NCBI RefSeq assembly: GCF_947855115.1
Contig: NZ_CANTZW010000001.1
Location: 186,001 to 250,000, forward strand
Source of the DNA: an uncultured Parabacteroides sp.
GTDB taxonomy: Bacteria; Bacteroidota; Bacteroidia; Bacteroidales; Tannerellaceae
Length of the DNA stretch: 64,000 nucleotides
Direction of reading: 5' to 3'
The notes beneath the pieces were generated by a model, which made no database searches, was not told where the DNA came from, and worked only from the letters and a program-made list of their open reading frames with translations. A program made the translations under genes and the position numbers. How positions within the stretch are numbered: the stretch's first letter is position 1; each line of letters starts with the position of its first letter. Below are positions 8,946 through 17,593 of the stretch, piece after piece.

Positions 8946-10298
8946 ATGATAGACCTAACACAGTTTACTCCTTGGACTCTCTTTACGGATATTGGACTCA
9001 TCTCAATACTTCTATTAGTTGGCAAACTAATACGGGTAAAAGTAAAATTAATACAGCAATTATTTATCCCACCCAGCCTGATCGCCGGTTTACTGGGATT
9101 GGCCTTCGGCCCTAACGGGTTGGGATGGATCCCTTTCTCCAATGACTTGGGTACCTATGCGGCAATCTTGATCGCCTTAGTATTCGGGGCCTTGCCGCTA
9201 TCATCCCCCAATGTATCCATAAAAGAGGTAGCGCAACGGGTTGGACCAATGTGGGCATACGCGCAAGTAGGTATGTTATTGCAATGGGCATTAATGGGGC
9301 TGTTCGGGCTTTATGTAATCAAATGGATCTGGCCGGAACTGCACGACGCTTTCGGCATTATGCTCCCCACGGGATTCTATGGGGGGCATGGTACAGCCGC
9401 CGCTATCGGATCGGCATTCGAAGGCTTGGGCTGGGACGAGGCTCGCAGCCTAGGCATGACAACCGCCACGGTGGGTGTCGTTTGTGCCATTATCGGCGGT
9501 TTATTAATGGTGAAATGGGCCGCCAGACATAACCAAACCGCTTTTATCTCTGATTTCGATGATCTGCCGGATGAGTTGAGAAGCGGGCTGCTTCCGAAAA
9601 ATAAAAGGGATTCTATCGGAGAGGCTACCACTTCTTCCATATCCATCGACACGCTTACGTTTCATGTGGCCCTGGTCTTTGTGGTCGCTTTTCTGGGATA
9701 TATGGCCAGCCAAGGTGTGAAAGCCTATTATCCGGCGCTGGAGCTTCCGGTATTCAGTTGCGCTTTTATCATCGGATTGGCATTGAAGAAAGTTTTCGAC
9801 ATCACACAGATTTCCCGGTATATCTGCCCGCAAACAACCCAAAGGTTGAGTAGCTCTTTCACGGATATGCTAGTAGCTTGTGGGGTCGCATCGATCAAAT
9901 TGGGGGTAATCGTCAAGTATGCGTTACCACTGCTCGTTTTACTCATCGCAGGTACGGTGATCGTTTGGTGCATCACGTTTTTCCTAGGAAGGAGATTATC
10001 CAAGACCTTTTGGTTCGAGCGTACGATCTTCGCCTGGGGTTGGTGGACCGGTACGATGGCCATGGGTATCGCTTTGCTAAGAATCGTAGACCCTAAACTC
10101 TCCAGCAAAGCGATGGATGATTACGCGATGGCTTATCTGCCTATCGCCCCGATAGAGATATTACTGATCACTTTCGTCCCGATCCTTTTCGTAAACGGAC
10201 TGGGAGTCTGGTTGCTACTAGCTTGTTTAGTTCTTTCCTTGCTGATCTTGCTACTGGCATGGAAAATGGGATGGTGGATATCAAAACGGCCTATTTAA
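8946..10298 (+). CDS. gltS: Sodium/glutamate symporter, GltS family
   Basis: A 450-residue inner-membrane carrier with the two-fold repeat of GltS: PPSLIAGLLGLAFGPNGLGW in the first half and a GGHGTAAAIG re-entrant loop near residue 145, the feature expected for Na+-coupled glutamate transport. The second half repeats the pattern (FWFERTIFAWGWWTGTMAMG). It would import glutamate with sodium. It stands alone between a regulator and the convergent exporter operon. Length is a little above the 400 residues usual for E. coli GltS because of a longer cytoplasmic loop near residues 185-235. Confidence 0.9.
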   Translation: MIDLTQFTPWTLFTDIGLISILLLVGKLIRVKVKLIQQLFIPPSLIAGLLGLAFGPNGLGWIPFSNDLGTYAAILIALVFGALPLSSPNVSIKEVAQRVGPMWAYAQVGMLLQWALMGLFGLYVIKWIWPELHDAFGIMLPTGFYGGHGTAAAIGSAFEGLGWDEARSLGMTTATVGVVCAIIGGLLMVKWAARHNQTAFISDFDDLPDELRSGLLPKNKRDSIGEATTSSISIDTLTFHVALVFVVAFLGYMASQGVKAYYPALELPVFSCAFIIGLALKKVFDITQISRYICPQTTQRLSSSFTDMLVACGVASIKLGVIVKYALPLLVLLIAGTVIVWCITFFLGRRLSKTFWFERTIFAWGWWTGTMAMGIALLRIVDPKLSSKAMDDYAMAYLPIAPIEILLITFVPILFVNGLGVWLLLACLVLSLLILLLAWKMGWWISKRPI

Positions 10299-10334
10299 TA
10301 TCATACAGATAAGGGATAACATCCCAGAACTTCT

Positions 10335-10396
10335 GTGGTATTGCCAAAAAAAGTCTCGGCAACGCCACAGGAGATTCCAAGACGTTGTCGAGACTT
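10335..10396. terminator. Overlapping alternative hairpins between convergent genes
   Basis: Three segments share complementarity: A (CTGTGGTATTGCC, about 10335), B (about 10353-10372) and C (CGTTGTCGAGACTT, about 10383). The right half of B (GGCAACGCCACAG) pairs with A, while the left part of B (AAGTCTCGGCAACG) pairs with C with one G-U or mismatch. The two stems exclude each other. Situated between the convergent gltS and exporter genes it may end transcription from both sides. Neither stem has a strong T run on the plus strand, so it is not a textbook terminator. Confidence 0.45.
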
Positions 10397-10438
10397 ACGG
10401 ATAGCATCAAAATATATCTAAACTTATCAAGGGCCTTT

Positions 10439-12805
10439 CTACTCGCTCTTGATGCTATTTACCGGATTTGCGTTCGCCGCTTTCCAGTTTTGGAAATTCA
10501 CGGTCAATAGCGTGATTACGGTCACGATCAACAACGCGAGTAAGAATACCCACCAATGAATCGGGGTTTTATAAGCGAAACCTTCAAGCCACATCTTGAC
10601 ACCCTGCCAAGCGATCGGCGCCGCTATCACGAAACAAATGCCTACGATCTTCAAATAGGTCTTATTAAACATCAACAGGATCTCTCCCACCGTAGCTCCA
10701 TGTACTTTACGGATACCTATTTCCTTACGGCGGTATTGCGTCTCGAACACCACTAAACCAAATACCCCGACCAAAGAGATAATAATCGCCAGCAAACTAA
10801 AAACCGTAACCAGATTGCGCAGATTCTCCTCCTTCTGGTAAAGATGATTAAAGATCTCATCATAGAACTCGATATTAAACGGATAAGACGGATCTAATTC
10901 TCTCATCGTCTCCTGAATATGATGTACTACGGCATGAATGTCCGATCCGGCTCTCAAACGGATATAAGAGATTGGCAAAGAATAACCAAAGTTTCCGACC
11001 AAGAAAGCGATATTATCCTCCCCGCCACGAAGCGAGGTGAATTTCACATCGTCGGAGAAACCGATAAGATGACCGGAAGAATAGCTATCGAACGCGTCGC
11101 CGACTTCCATATCCAGCCCCTCCTTCGCCGTACGGTTGAATATATAAGACACATGATCCGAAAGCTCGTCTGCCTTCGAGAAGTCTCTCCCTTCTATGAC
11201 AGGAATCCCCATCACCCGCAAGAAATTGGAAGATGCTATAATTATGAAATATTGAAAGTCCTTACCCTTATAACTACCGCCATTCGTGTTATACCCGTCC
11301 TTAGAACCTACTTTCTCCATAGCGAAAGCTACATCCTCGATACCCGGATTCTCTTTCAAGCGATTCACATACGTATCGTGATGCTTATCATACATCGTCT
11401 CGCTCAGCTCCACGATGGCTATCTGATCCTTATCGAAGCCCAAAGAGAAATTCCGCATATAACTATTCTGGATTTGTACAAAGGAGGCCCCGATAATCAA
11501 TATGATCGAAACAACGAACTGGATACAAATCAACGTCGCACGTAGCTTACGCCCGGAAGGAGATAATCCGAAGCTGCCCTTCAGTACCAAGGCCGGAGGA
11601 AAAGAAGTGATATAATAAGCAGGATAAATACCCGCCAACCAACCGATAACCAATGCTACAATACCACATAAGAGAATGATCGGAAGATTTGAGACCAAGC
11701 TCAAATCGGCCTCGATAAAGGGTAACACTTCCGCCCAATCCAATCCCCAAACGATAACGAGACTTACCAGCCACGCTATAAAACTAATAAGGGCCGCCTC
11801 TATCAATAAAGATCTGCGCAACAAAGTATCCGAGCTACCTAATACCTTCTGCGTATTAATGCTTTTGATTCGCAACGGGGTTAAAGAAGTACTAAAGTTC
11901 GTGAAGTTAATGGCCGCGACAATGACGATCAAGAGAGCTATACCGAACAATAAGGCCGTGACCTCCTTGTTCCCGCTCCGGAATGTACCACCGTCTTGCG
12001 TCTCATTCATATAATAAATATCTGTCAGCGGAACGAGCCGGATCTGTTCTCCTTCATGGTAAATCTTCTTGAAATCAAAATGACGGTTGAAATTATCGGC
12101 AACCTCATCTGCCATGGCAGGATTATCAAGCAATAAATAACAGACAAAGTTACTCGACCCAAAGTTATTGATATTATAATCCGGATCGATTGCCGTATAG
12201 ACCACGTTCCGAAGCTGCGTGTTCTCCGGGAAATCCTTATAAACCGCGCCTATCGTAAGGAGTCCAGCCGATTTAGTCCAGATATGTTCTTCCGCTCGCA
12301 ACGTCTTACCCACCGCGGAGGTGCCTTCCCCAAACAACTTGTCAGCCAAGCTTCGGGGCACCATTACTTTCTCAGGATCTTTCAAGCAATCGATATCGCC
12401 TTCCACGATCGGGAACGCAAATATTTTCGGCAAACTAGCGTGGCAGGTTGTCACGATTTCCTTAAATCCAAACGGTTGCCCGTTTCTATCCACCGAGAGA
12501 TAAATCCCATCCTGGCCAAAAGAAGGTGTCAACAAAGTACCCGCCTCGATATGCGGGGAAGATTGGATGACAGCCTCCACGAAGGCACGGGGTAATATGG
12601 TCCCGAAAGTACCCGGAATGGTCAAGTCTACCCTAAAAATCCGTTCGGAAGTAGGATGGCAACGGTCGAAAGTCCGCTCAAAATTAACCTGTATCAAGAT
12701 CACGCTAAAGGCTGCGAAAGCAACCGCAAGACCGGCTACGTTCAACGCGGTCGCCATTTTAAACCGCCTCAACACACTTAGAAAGTTACGGATAATCGTC
12801 TTCAT
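10439..12805 (-). CDS. FtsX/MacB-type ABC permease (4th of operon)
   Basis: A 788-residue permease with duplicated MacB/FtsX architecture: TM helix at about 18-40, a periplasmic core domain to about 280, three TM helices, a further TM near 428-450 starting a second half, another periplasmic domain, and three C-terminal TM helices. The block YRRKEIGIRKVHGATVGEI near residue 690 is the FtsX-domain coupling helix that contacts the ATPase. The C-terminus ends ANPVNSIKSE, shared in form by all four paralogs. It is the last gene of the operon. Such systems move substrates such as antimicrobial peptides, lipopeptides or lipoproteins by mechanotransmission; the cargo here is unknown. Confidence 0.88.
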   Translation of the reverse strand: MKTIIRNFLSVLRRFKMATALNVAGLAVAFAAFSVILIQVNFERTFDRCHPTSERIFRVDLTIPGTFGTILPRAFVEAVIQSSPHIEAGTLLTPSFGQDGIYLSVDRNGQPFGFKEIVTTCHASLPKIFAFPIVEGDIDCLKDPEKVMVPRSLADKLFGEGTSAVGKTLRAEEHIWTKSAGLLTIGAVYKDFPENTQLRNVVYTAIDPDYNINNFGSSNFVCYLLLDNPAMADEVADNFNRHFDFKKIYHEGEQIRLVPLTDIYYMNETQDGGTFRSGNKEVTALLFGIALLIVIVAAINFTNFSTSLTPLRIKSINTQKVLGSSDTLLRRSLLIEAALISFIAWLVSLVIVWGLDWAEVLPFIEADLSLVSNLPIILLCGIVALVIGWLAGIYPAYYITSFPPALVLKGSFGLSPSGRKLRATLICIQFVVSIILIIGASFVQIQNSYMRNFSLGFDKDQIAIVELSETMYDKHHDTYVNRLKENPGIEDVAFAMEKVGSKDGYNTNGGSYKGKDFQYFIIIASSNFLRVMGIPVIEGRDFSKADELSDHVSYIFNRTAKEGLDMEVGDAFDSYSSGHLIGFSDDVKFTSLRGGEDNIAFLVGNFGYSLPISYIRLRAGSDIHAVVHHIQETMRELDPSYPFNIEFYDEIFNHLYQKEENLRNLVTVFSLLAIIISLVGVFGLVVFETQYRRKEIGIRKVHGATVGEILLMFNKTYLKIVGICFVIAAPIAWQGVKMWLEGFAYKTPIHWWVFLLALLIVTVITLLTVNFQNWKAANANPVNSIKSE

Positions 12806-12824
12806 GTTAATATAGTTTCATTTA

Positions 12825-15209
12825 TTACTCCGTTTTAATACTATCCACCGGGTTCGCGTTTGCCGCACGCCAGTTCTGGAAAGTTACCGTAATCATCGTT
12901 ATCAAGGAGACTATTAATAGAGCGACCGCGAATATCCACCAATAAATAGGAGTCTTATAAGCAAAACCCTCTAACCATTTCCGCACGCCATAATAAGCCA
13001 AGGGAGCCGCTATGACAAAGCAGACGCAGACAATACGGAAATAAATCTTATTGAACATAACCAGTATCTCATTAACCGTGGCCCCAAATACCTTACGCAG
13101 GCCGATCTCTTTCCGGCGATATTGAGTCTCGAATATAACAAGGCCGAATATACCGACAATAGAGATAATCACGGCCAACAGGCTGAACAACAAAATCATC
13201 GTACTTAAATTCCGCTCCTGATGATACAAATGATCGAAAATCCCGTCATAAAACTCCACCTCACAAGGATACGTGGGGTCCAGAAGCGCCACCGTCTTAC
13301 GGATATGGTCTACCACCCCCATGATATCGCTTCCAGCCTTCACCCGAATAAACGAATAAAACAACAGACGAGGCTCGTTGATCACAAAGCCTAATTCGGA
13401 AACGCTCCGCCGCAAGGAAGTAAATTTGACATCATCTACAAACCCGATAACGGAACCAACGGCCGATTCCTCCCCTAGCCACGGTATCCGCATGATACCG
13501 TTCGGCTCCATGTTCCATTTATCCCGCATTTGTTTATTGAATATATAACTATAGCTCTTACCTTTCTCGTCAGACTCGGTAGGCATTCGCCCTCCGATCA
13601 ACGGAATCCCCATTACCTTGAAGAAATTCCAAGAAACGGACAGAGACGTGAAGCCCACGTTCTGCTCTTTATACATGCCTGCCCATGTACGGTAGCCATC
13701 TTCGGAACCGAACTTCTCGGAACAGAACGCGACATCCTCTATCCCTGGGTACTCTTTCAGCCCACTCACATAACTATCCTTATGGTCGAGCAAAATATTC
13801 CGGTTCAACTCCACGACCACGACCTGATCTTTGTCGAAACCCAAAGAATACCTTTGCATAAATCTATTTTGCTGCCGGACAAACATGGCCGATATAATCA
13901 ATACGATAGAAACGACAAACTGAAAGCCGATCAACGCCGTACGCAATTTCTTCCCAGAGGAAGAAAGCCCGAAAGAACCCTTCAGCACCACTGCCGGAGG
14001 AAAAGATGTCATATACCAAGAAGGATAGATACCCGCAATAAAACCGATCACAACAGACAACGCAGCCAGACCTCCCACCAAACCGGGATAAGCGGTCAAT
14101 GCCGTATCTGCCTGCACGAAATACAACCATTCCATATGTCCCAATCCCCAAACGATAAACAAGGAACAAAGGAAAGCCAGCAAACTGATCCCCACGGCCT
14201 CGAACAACAGGGAAGCACGCAATATGCCAACGGAGCTTCCCAGTACCTTTTGCGTATTGATGCTCTTGATACGCAAAGGAGCCAAAGAGGTACTGAAGTT
14301 CGTAAAATTGATACCCGCCACGATAATCACCAGCAAGGCGATCAAGGTCAGTAAACGAGTTTTCTCCGCGCTACCGCTTCTCACCAAGCTTCCGCTGGAA
14401 TCCTCATTCATATAATAAATATCGGTCAACGGAACGAGTACGGCGTGTACACCCCTCGTCACATCGTCATATAGTTTCGAATAGTCGAAATGGGCATCAA
14501 AATTCTCCGCCACTTCCTCCGGAGAGGCCGAAGGGTCTAGCATCACATAACAGAAATAATTGTTATTCGTCCAATTCGTCAACGCATAATCCGGAGACAT
14601 CTCCGTATAAATCACGTTCCTCAACTGTGTATTTTCCGGGAAATCCTCATAAACGCCCCCTACGACCAAATATTTCACGCCCGGCTTCGTCCAAATCTCA
14701 CCATCGGGTACAATCTGTTTTCCTATAGCCGATTCCTCTCCAAATAACCGGCGGGCCATACTTTCCGGGAGCAAGGCTTTTTCCGGGTCCGACAGGCAGG
14801 AAGATTCCCCTTCACGCATCGTAAACTGAAACATCCGGGTGATCTCCGGATGACAGGTTACGATCATCTCCTTGAATCCTTGCTTCCCGTCTTTCCCCGT
14901 CACGGTCACATACATTTCCCCGACATAAGGATTCACCAAAGTACCGGCCTCGATATGCGGGGAGGAATGGATAAACGACTCTATTAACGGACGGCTATGG
15001 ATCAGGCTCGTCCCATCCGGGAAAGCAAGTCCCATCCGGTAAATACGGGCCGAGTTCGGATGACAACGATCGAAGTTACGCTCAAAGCTCACTTGCATCA
15101 TGATAATCAAAAACGCCGCGAAAGCGACCGCTAATCCCGCCACGTTCAAAAAGGTAGCGACCTTGAAACGTACCAACACATTGATAAAATTACGTATAAT
15201 TGTCTTCAT
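12825..15209 (-). CDS. FtsX/MacB-type ABC permease (3rd of operon)
   Basis: 794 residues, the same eight-helix layout as its neighbours and very close to the downstream paralog: the first residues MKTIIRNFINVLVRFKVAT and the FtsX block YRRKEIGLRKVFGATVNEIL differ only slightly, pointing to tandem duplication. C-terminus ANPVDSIKTE. The gene follows its upstream neighbour by 3 bases and is followed by the fourth permease after 19 bases. The periplasmic domains (residues about 45-280 and 455-665) are where the paralogs differ most, so they may bind different ligands or form heterodimers around the single ATPase. Confidence 0.88.
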   Translation of the reverse strand: MKTIIRNFINVLVRFKVATFLNVAGLAVAFAAFLIIMMQVSFERNFDRCHPNSARIYRMGLAFPDGTSLIHSRPLIESFIHSSPHIEAGTLVNPYVGEMYVTVTGKDGKQGFKEMIVTCHPEITRMFQFTMREGESSCLSDPEKALLPESMARRLFGEESAIGKQIVPDGEIWTKPGVKYLVVGGVYEDFPENTQLRNVIYTEMSPDYALTNWTNNNYFCYVMLDPSASPEEVAENFDAHFDYSKLYDDVTRGVHAVLVPLTDIYYMNEDSSGSLVRSGSAEKTRLLTLIALLVIIVAGINFTNFSTSLAPLRIKSINTQKVLGSSVGILRASLLFEAVGISLLAFLCSLFIVWGLGHMEWLYFVQADTALTAYPGLVGGLAALSVVIGFIAGIYPSWYMTSFPPAVVLKGSFGLSSSGKKLRTALIGFQFVVSIVLIISAMFVRQQNRFMQRYSLGFDKDQVVVVELNRNILLDHKDSYVSGLKEYPGIEDVAFCSEKFGSEDGYRTWAGMYKEQNVGFTSLSVSWNFFKVMGIPLIGGRMPTESDEKGKSYSYIFNKQMRDKWNMEPNGIMRIPWLGEESAVGSVIGFVDDVKFTSLRRSVSELGFVINEPRLLFYSFIRVKAGSDIMGVVDHIRKTVALLDPTYPCEVEFYDGIFDHLYHQERNLSTMILLFSLLAVIISIVGIFGLVIFETQYRRKEIGLRKVFGATVNEILVMFNKIYFRIVCVCFVIAAPLAYYGVRKWLEGFAYKTPIYWWIFAVALLIVSLITMITVTFQNWRAANANPVDSIKTE

Positions 15210-15212
15210 AAT

Positions 15213-17567
15213 CTATTCATTTTTTATACTATGTACCGGATTCTCATTCGCCGCACGCCAATTCTGGAAAGTGACGGTAAATATCGTGATCAACGCGATG
15301 ATCATAAAAGCGATCAAATACACCCACCAATACATAGGGGTCTTATAAGCGAAATTTTCAAGCCAGCGATATACCGCGTAACCGGCGACCGGCGCCCCCA
15401 AAACAAAACAAACACATAAGATCCGTATGTACGTCTTGTTGAACATCACGATAATCTCTCCGGTGGTAGATCCCAGTACCTTACGGATACCGATCTCTTT
15501 CTTCCGGTACTCACTGTCGAACACGACCAAACCGAACACTCCCACTACAGATATAAAAATCGCTACCAAGCTAAACAGGGTAATCAAGGAACTGAGGTTC
15601 CTCTCCTTCTCATAAAGCCCGTTCAATACCTCATCGAAGAAACGGACATCAAACGGATATTCCGGATCGAACGATTGAAGGGTAGCCCGGACGTGCCGCA
15701 TAGCCTCATGTAAGTCTGATCCGTCCTTTACCTTTATATAAGCGTAATTAGGTTGGCTTCCCCAATAAACATCGGTACCCCATACGAAAAAGGCCATAGG
15801 CGTCACTTCCGTACGGAAAGAGGCAAATTTTATATCCGGCATGAAACCGACGATCTCCATGCTATCCACCAAAGCACCCAGTTCCAATCCGTATTCCGTA
15901 CGGGCCCGCTCGTTAAAAATAAGCGAGCCATGACGTTTCGCCTTATCTTCTTCCCGGAAGCCACGCCCCTCGGTGATCTCCACGTTCATTACCCTCAGAA
16001 AAGAAGGATCGACGGGAAGGCATTGGAACTGTATATTCTTATCCCGGTAATCGCGCCCCCATCCCATATACTGATCCTGGCTGGAAAGAAGCGGCTCCGC
16101 GAAAGTGACCTCCTCTATGCCTGAAAACGATTTCACTTGGCTGGCGAAAGCATCCATGCTCTTCCAGATCTTACCGTTCATATTCGTAACAATCACCTCG
16201 TCCTTAGCATAGCCCAGGGGCGTGTTCTGCATATAATAATTCTGCAAGTACATGAAAATAGCGCCGATGATCAACCCGAAAGAAGCGACATACTGCACTC
16301 CTATCAATACATTACGCAATTGACGGCCCTTCGGAGACAAGCCAAAACTACCTTTCAAAACTAAGGCCGGCGAGAAAGAAGTCATATAATACGCCGGATA
16401 TATCCCCGCGAGAAGCCCGGTCCCTATCGAGATAAGAGCCGTAATCAAAGCCAACCCGACATGCATCGACAACGAGATATCGGCATTTATCAATGAGGCG
16501 ATCTCCGTTTTACCGGCGATATAAACCAATAGCAACCCTAACAAATAAGAGATTATACTTATTAGTATCGCTTCCGAAATCAAAGCGAGACGGATCACAG
16601 ACTCTTCTCCTCCCAATACCTTTTGCGTATTGATGCTCTTGATACGCATCGGGGCAAGCGCCGTACTGAAATTCGTGAAATTAATCCCGGCGATTATCAC
16701 GATCACGATCGCTATGCCAAACAACACCATCAAGGTTTGCTTGCTAGCTTTCGGGGTCTGGTCATATTTTACATCTGTCGTATAATGGACATCCGGCAAC
16801 GGGTTGATACGAAAAACGATCTCCGATTCTCCCAAAGAAGAACCACTCTCCTTCAGGCTTGACTCAAAATGCTCCTTGAAATTCTCGAACAACCCCTCTG
16901 CATTCTCCGGATTGTCCAAACGGATATAACAAACATAATTCCAATTGTCCCAGATCTGAGCGTTTTCCTTCGGGTCCATCTTCCGGTAGATACAATTCCG
17001 CACGGACGAGTTCCGCGGATAATCCTTATACACCCCACCTACCGTCAGATGACCGCCGTTCTCGAATTGCAGCCGCTTACCTACAGCCGATTGATTTCCA
17101 AACAACTTACGGGCCATGCTCCGCGGCAATAAAACAACGTCCGGCTCTTGCAAAGCCTCCGGGTTTCCCTCCTGGAACTTGAAGTCAAACACCTTCGTAA
17201 ATTCAGGATAAACACTTATACATTGTTCCTTGAAAGTTCTCCGTACACCATTCTCTTCTACCGAGAAAAACAAATCGCCTCCCCAAGGATTCACCAAGGT
17301 ACCGGCTGTGATATGAGGTGAGGAACGGATAAAAGCATCGGCCAACGGGCGGCAGATAACCGCCAGCCTGCCATCCTCAAACATAGTTTCCACCCGAAAT
17401 ATAGATTCCGTATCCGTATATCCACGGTCAAAATTCCGGTCATAATCAACCTGCGTCATGATCAGGATAAAAGCGGCGAAGGCCACGGATAATCCTAATA
17501 CATTCAGGAGCGTCGCCATTTTGAAACGGCGCAACACACTCAATAAGTTCCTCAAAATAGTTTTCAT
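15213..17567 (-). CDS. FtsX/MacB-type ABC permease (2nd of operon)
   Basis: 784 residues; N-terminal TM after MKTILRNLLSVLRRFKMATL, periplasmic MacB-like core, FtsX helices and a second copy of the module. The coupling block reads YRKKEIGIRKVLGSTTGEI. C-terminus ENPVHSIKNE. It lies 26 bases after the first permease gene and 3 bases before the third, so all are co-transcribed. Function as an exporter or envelope-stress pump subunit is inferred from the family. Confidence 0.88.
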   Translation of the reverse strand: MKTILRNLLSVLRRFKMATLLNVLGLSVAFAAFILIMTQVDYDRNFDRGYTDTESIFRVETMFEDGRLAVICRPLADAFIRSSPHITAGTLVNPWGGDLFFSVEENGVRRTFKEQCISVYPEFTKVFDFKFQEGNPEALQEPDVVLLPRSMARKLFGNQSAVGKRLQFENGGHLTVGGVYKDYPRNSSVRNCIYRKMDPKENAQIWDNWNYVCYIRLDNPENAEGLFENFKEHFESSLKESGSSLGESEIVFRINPLPDVHYTTDVKYDQTPKASKQTLMVLFGIAIVIVIIAGINFTNFSTALAPMRIKSINTQKVLGGEESVIRLALISEAILISIISYLLGLLLVYIAGKTEIASLINADISLSMHVGLALITALISIGTGLLAGIYPAYYMTSFSPALVLKGSFGLSPKGRQLRNVLIGVQYVASFGLIIGAIFMYLQNYYMQNTPLGYAKDEVIVTNMNGKIWKSMDAFASQVKSFSGIEEVTFAEPLLSSQDQYMGWGRDYRDKNIQFQCLPVDPSFLRVMNVEITEGRGFREEDKAKRHGSLIFNERARTEYGLELGALVDSMEIVGFMPDIKFASFRTEVTPMAFFVWGTDVYWGSQPNYAYIKVKDGSDLHEAMRHVRATLQSFDPEYPFDVRFFDEVLNGLYEKERNLSSLITLFSLVAIFISVVGVFGLVVFDSEYRKKEIGIRKVLGSTTGEIIVMFNKTYIRILCVCFVLGAPVAGYAVYRWLENFAYKTPMYWWVYLIAFMIIALITIFTVTFQNWRAANENPVHSIKNE

Positions 17568-17593
17568 TCGTATATCTTATTTTATCTGTTACA

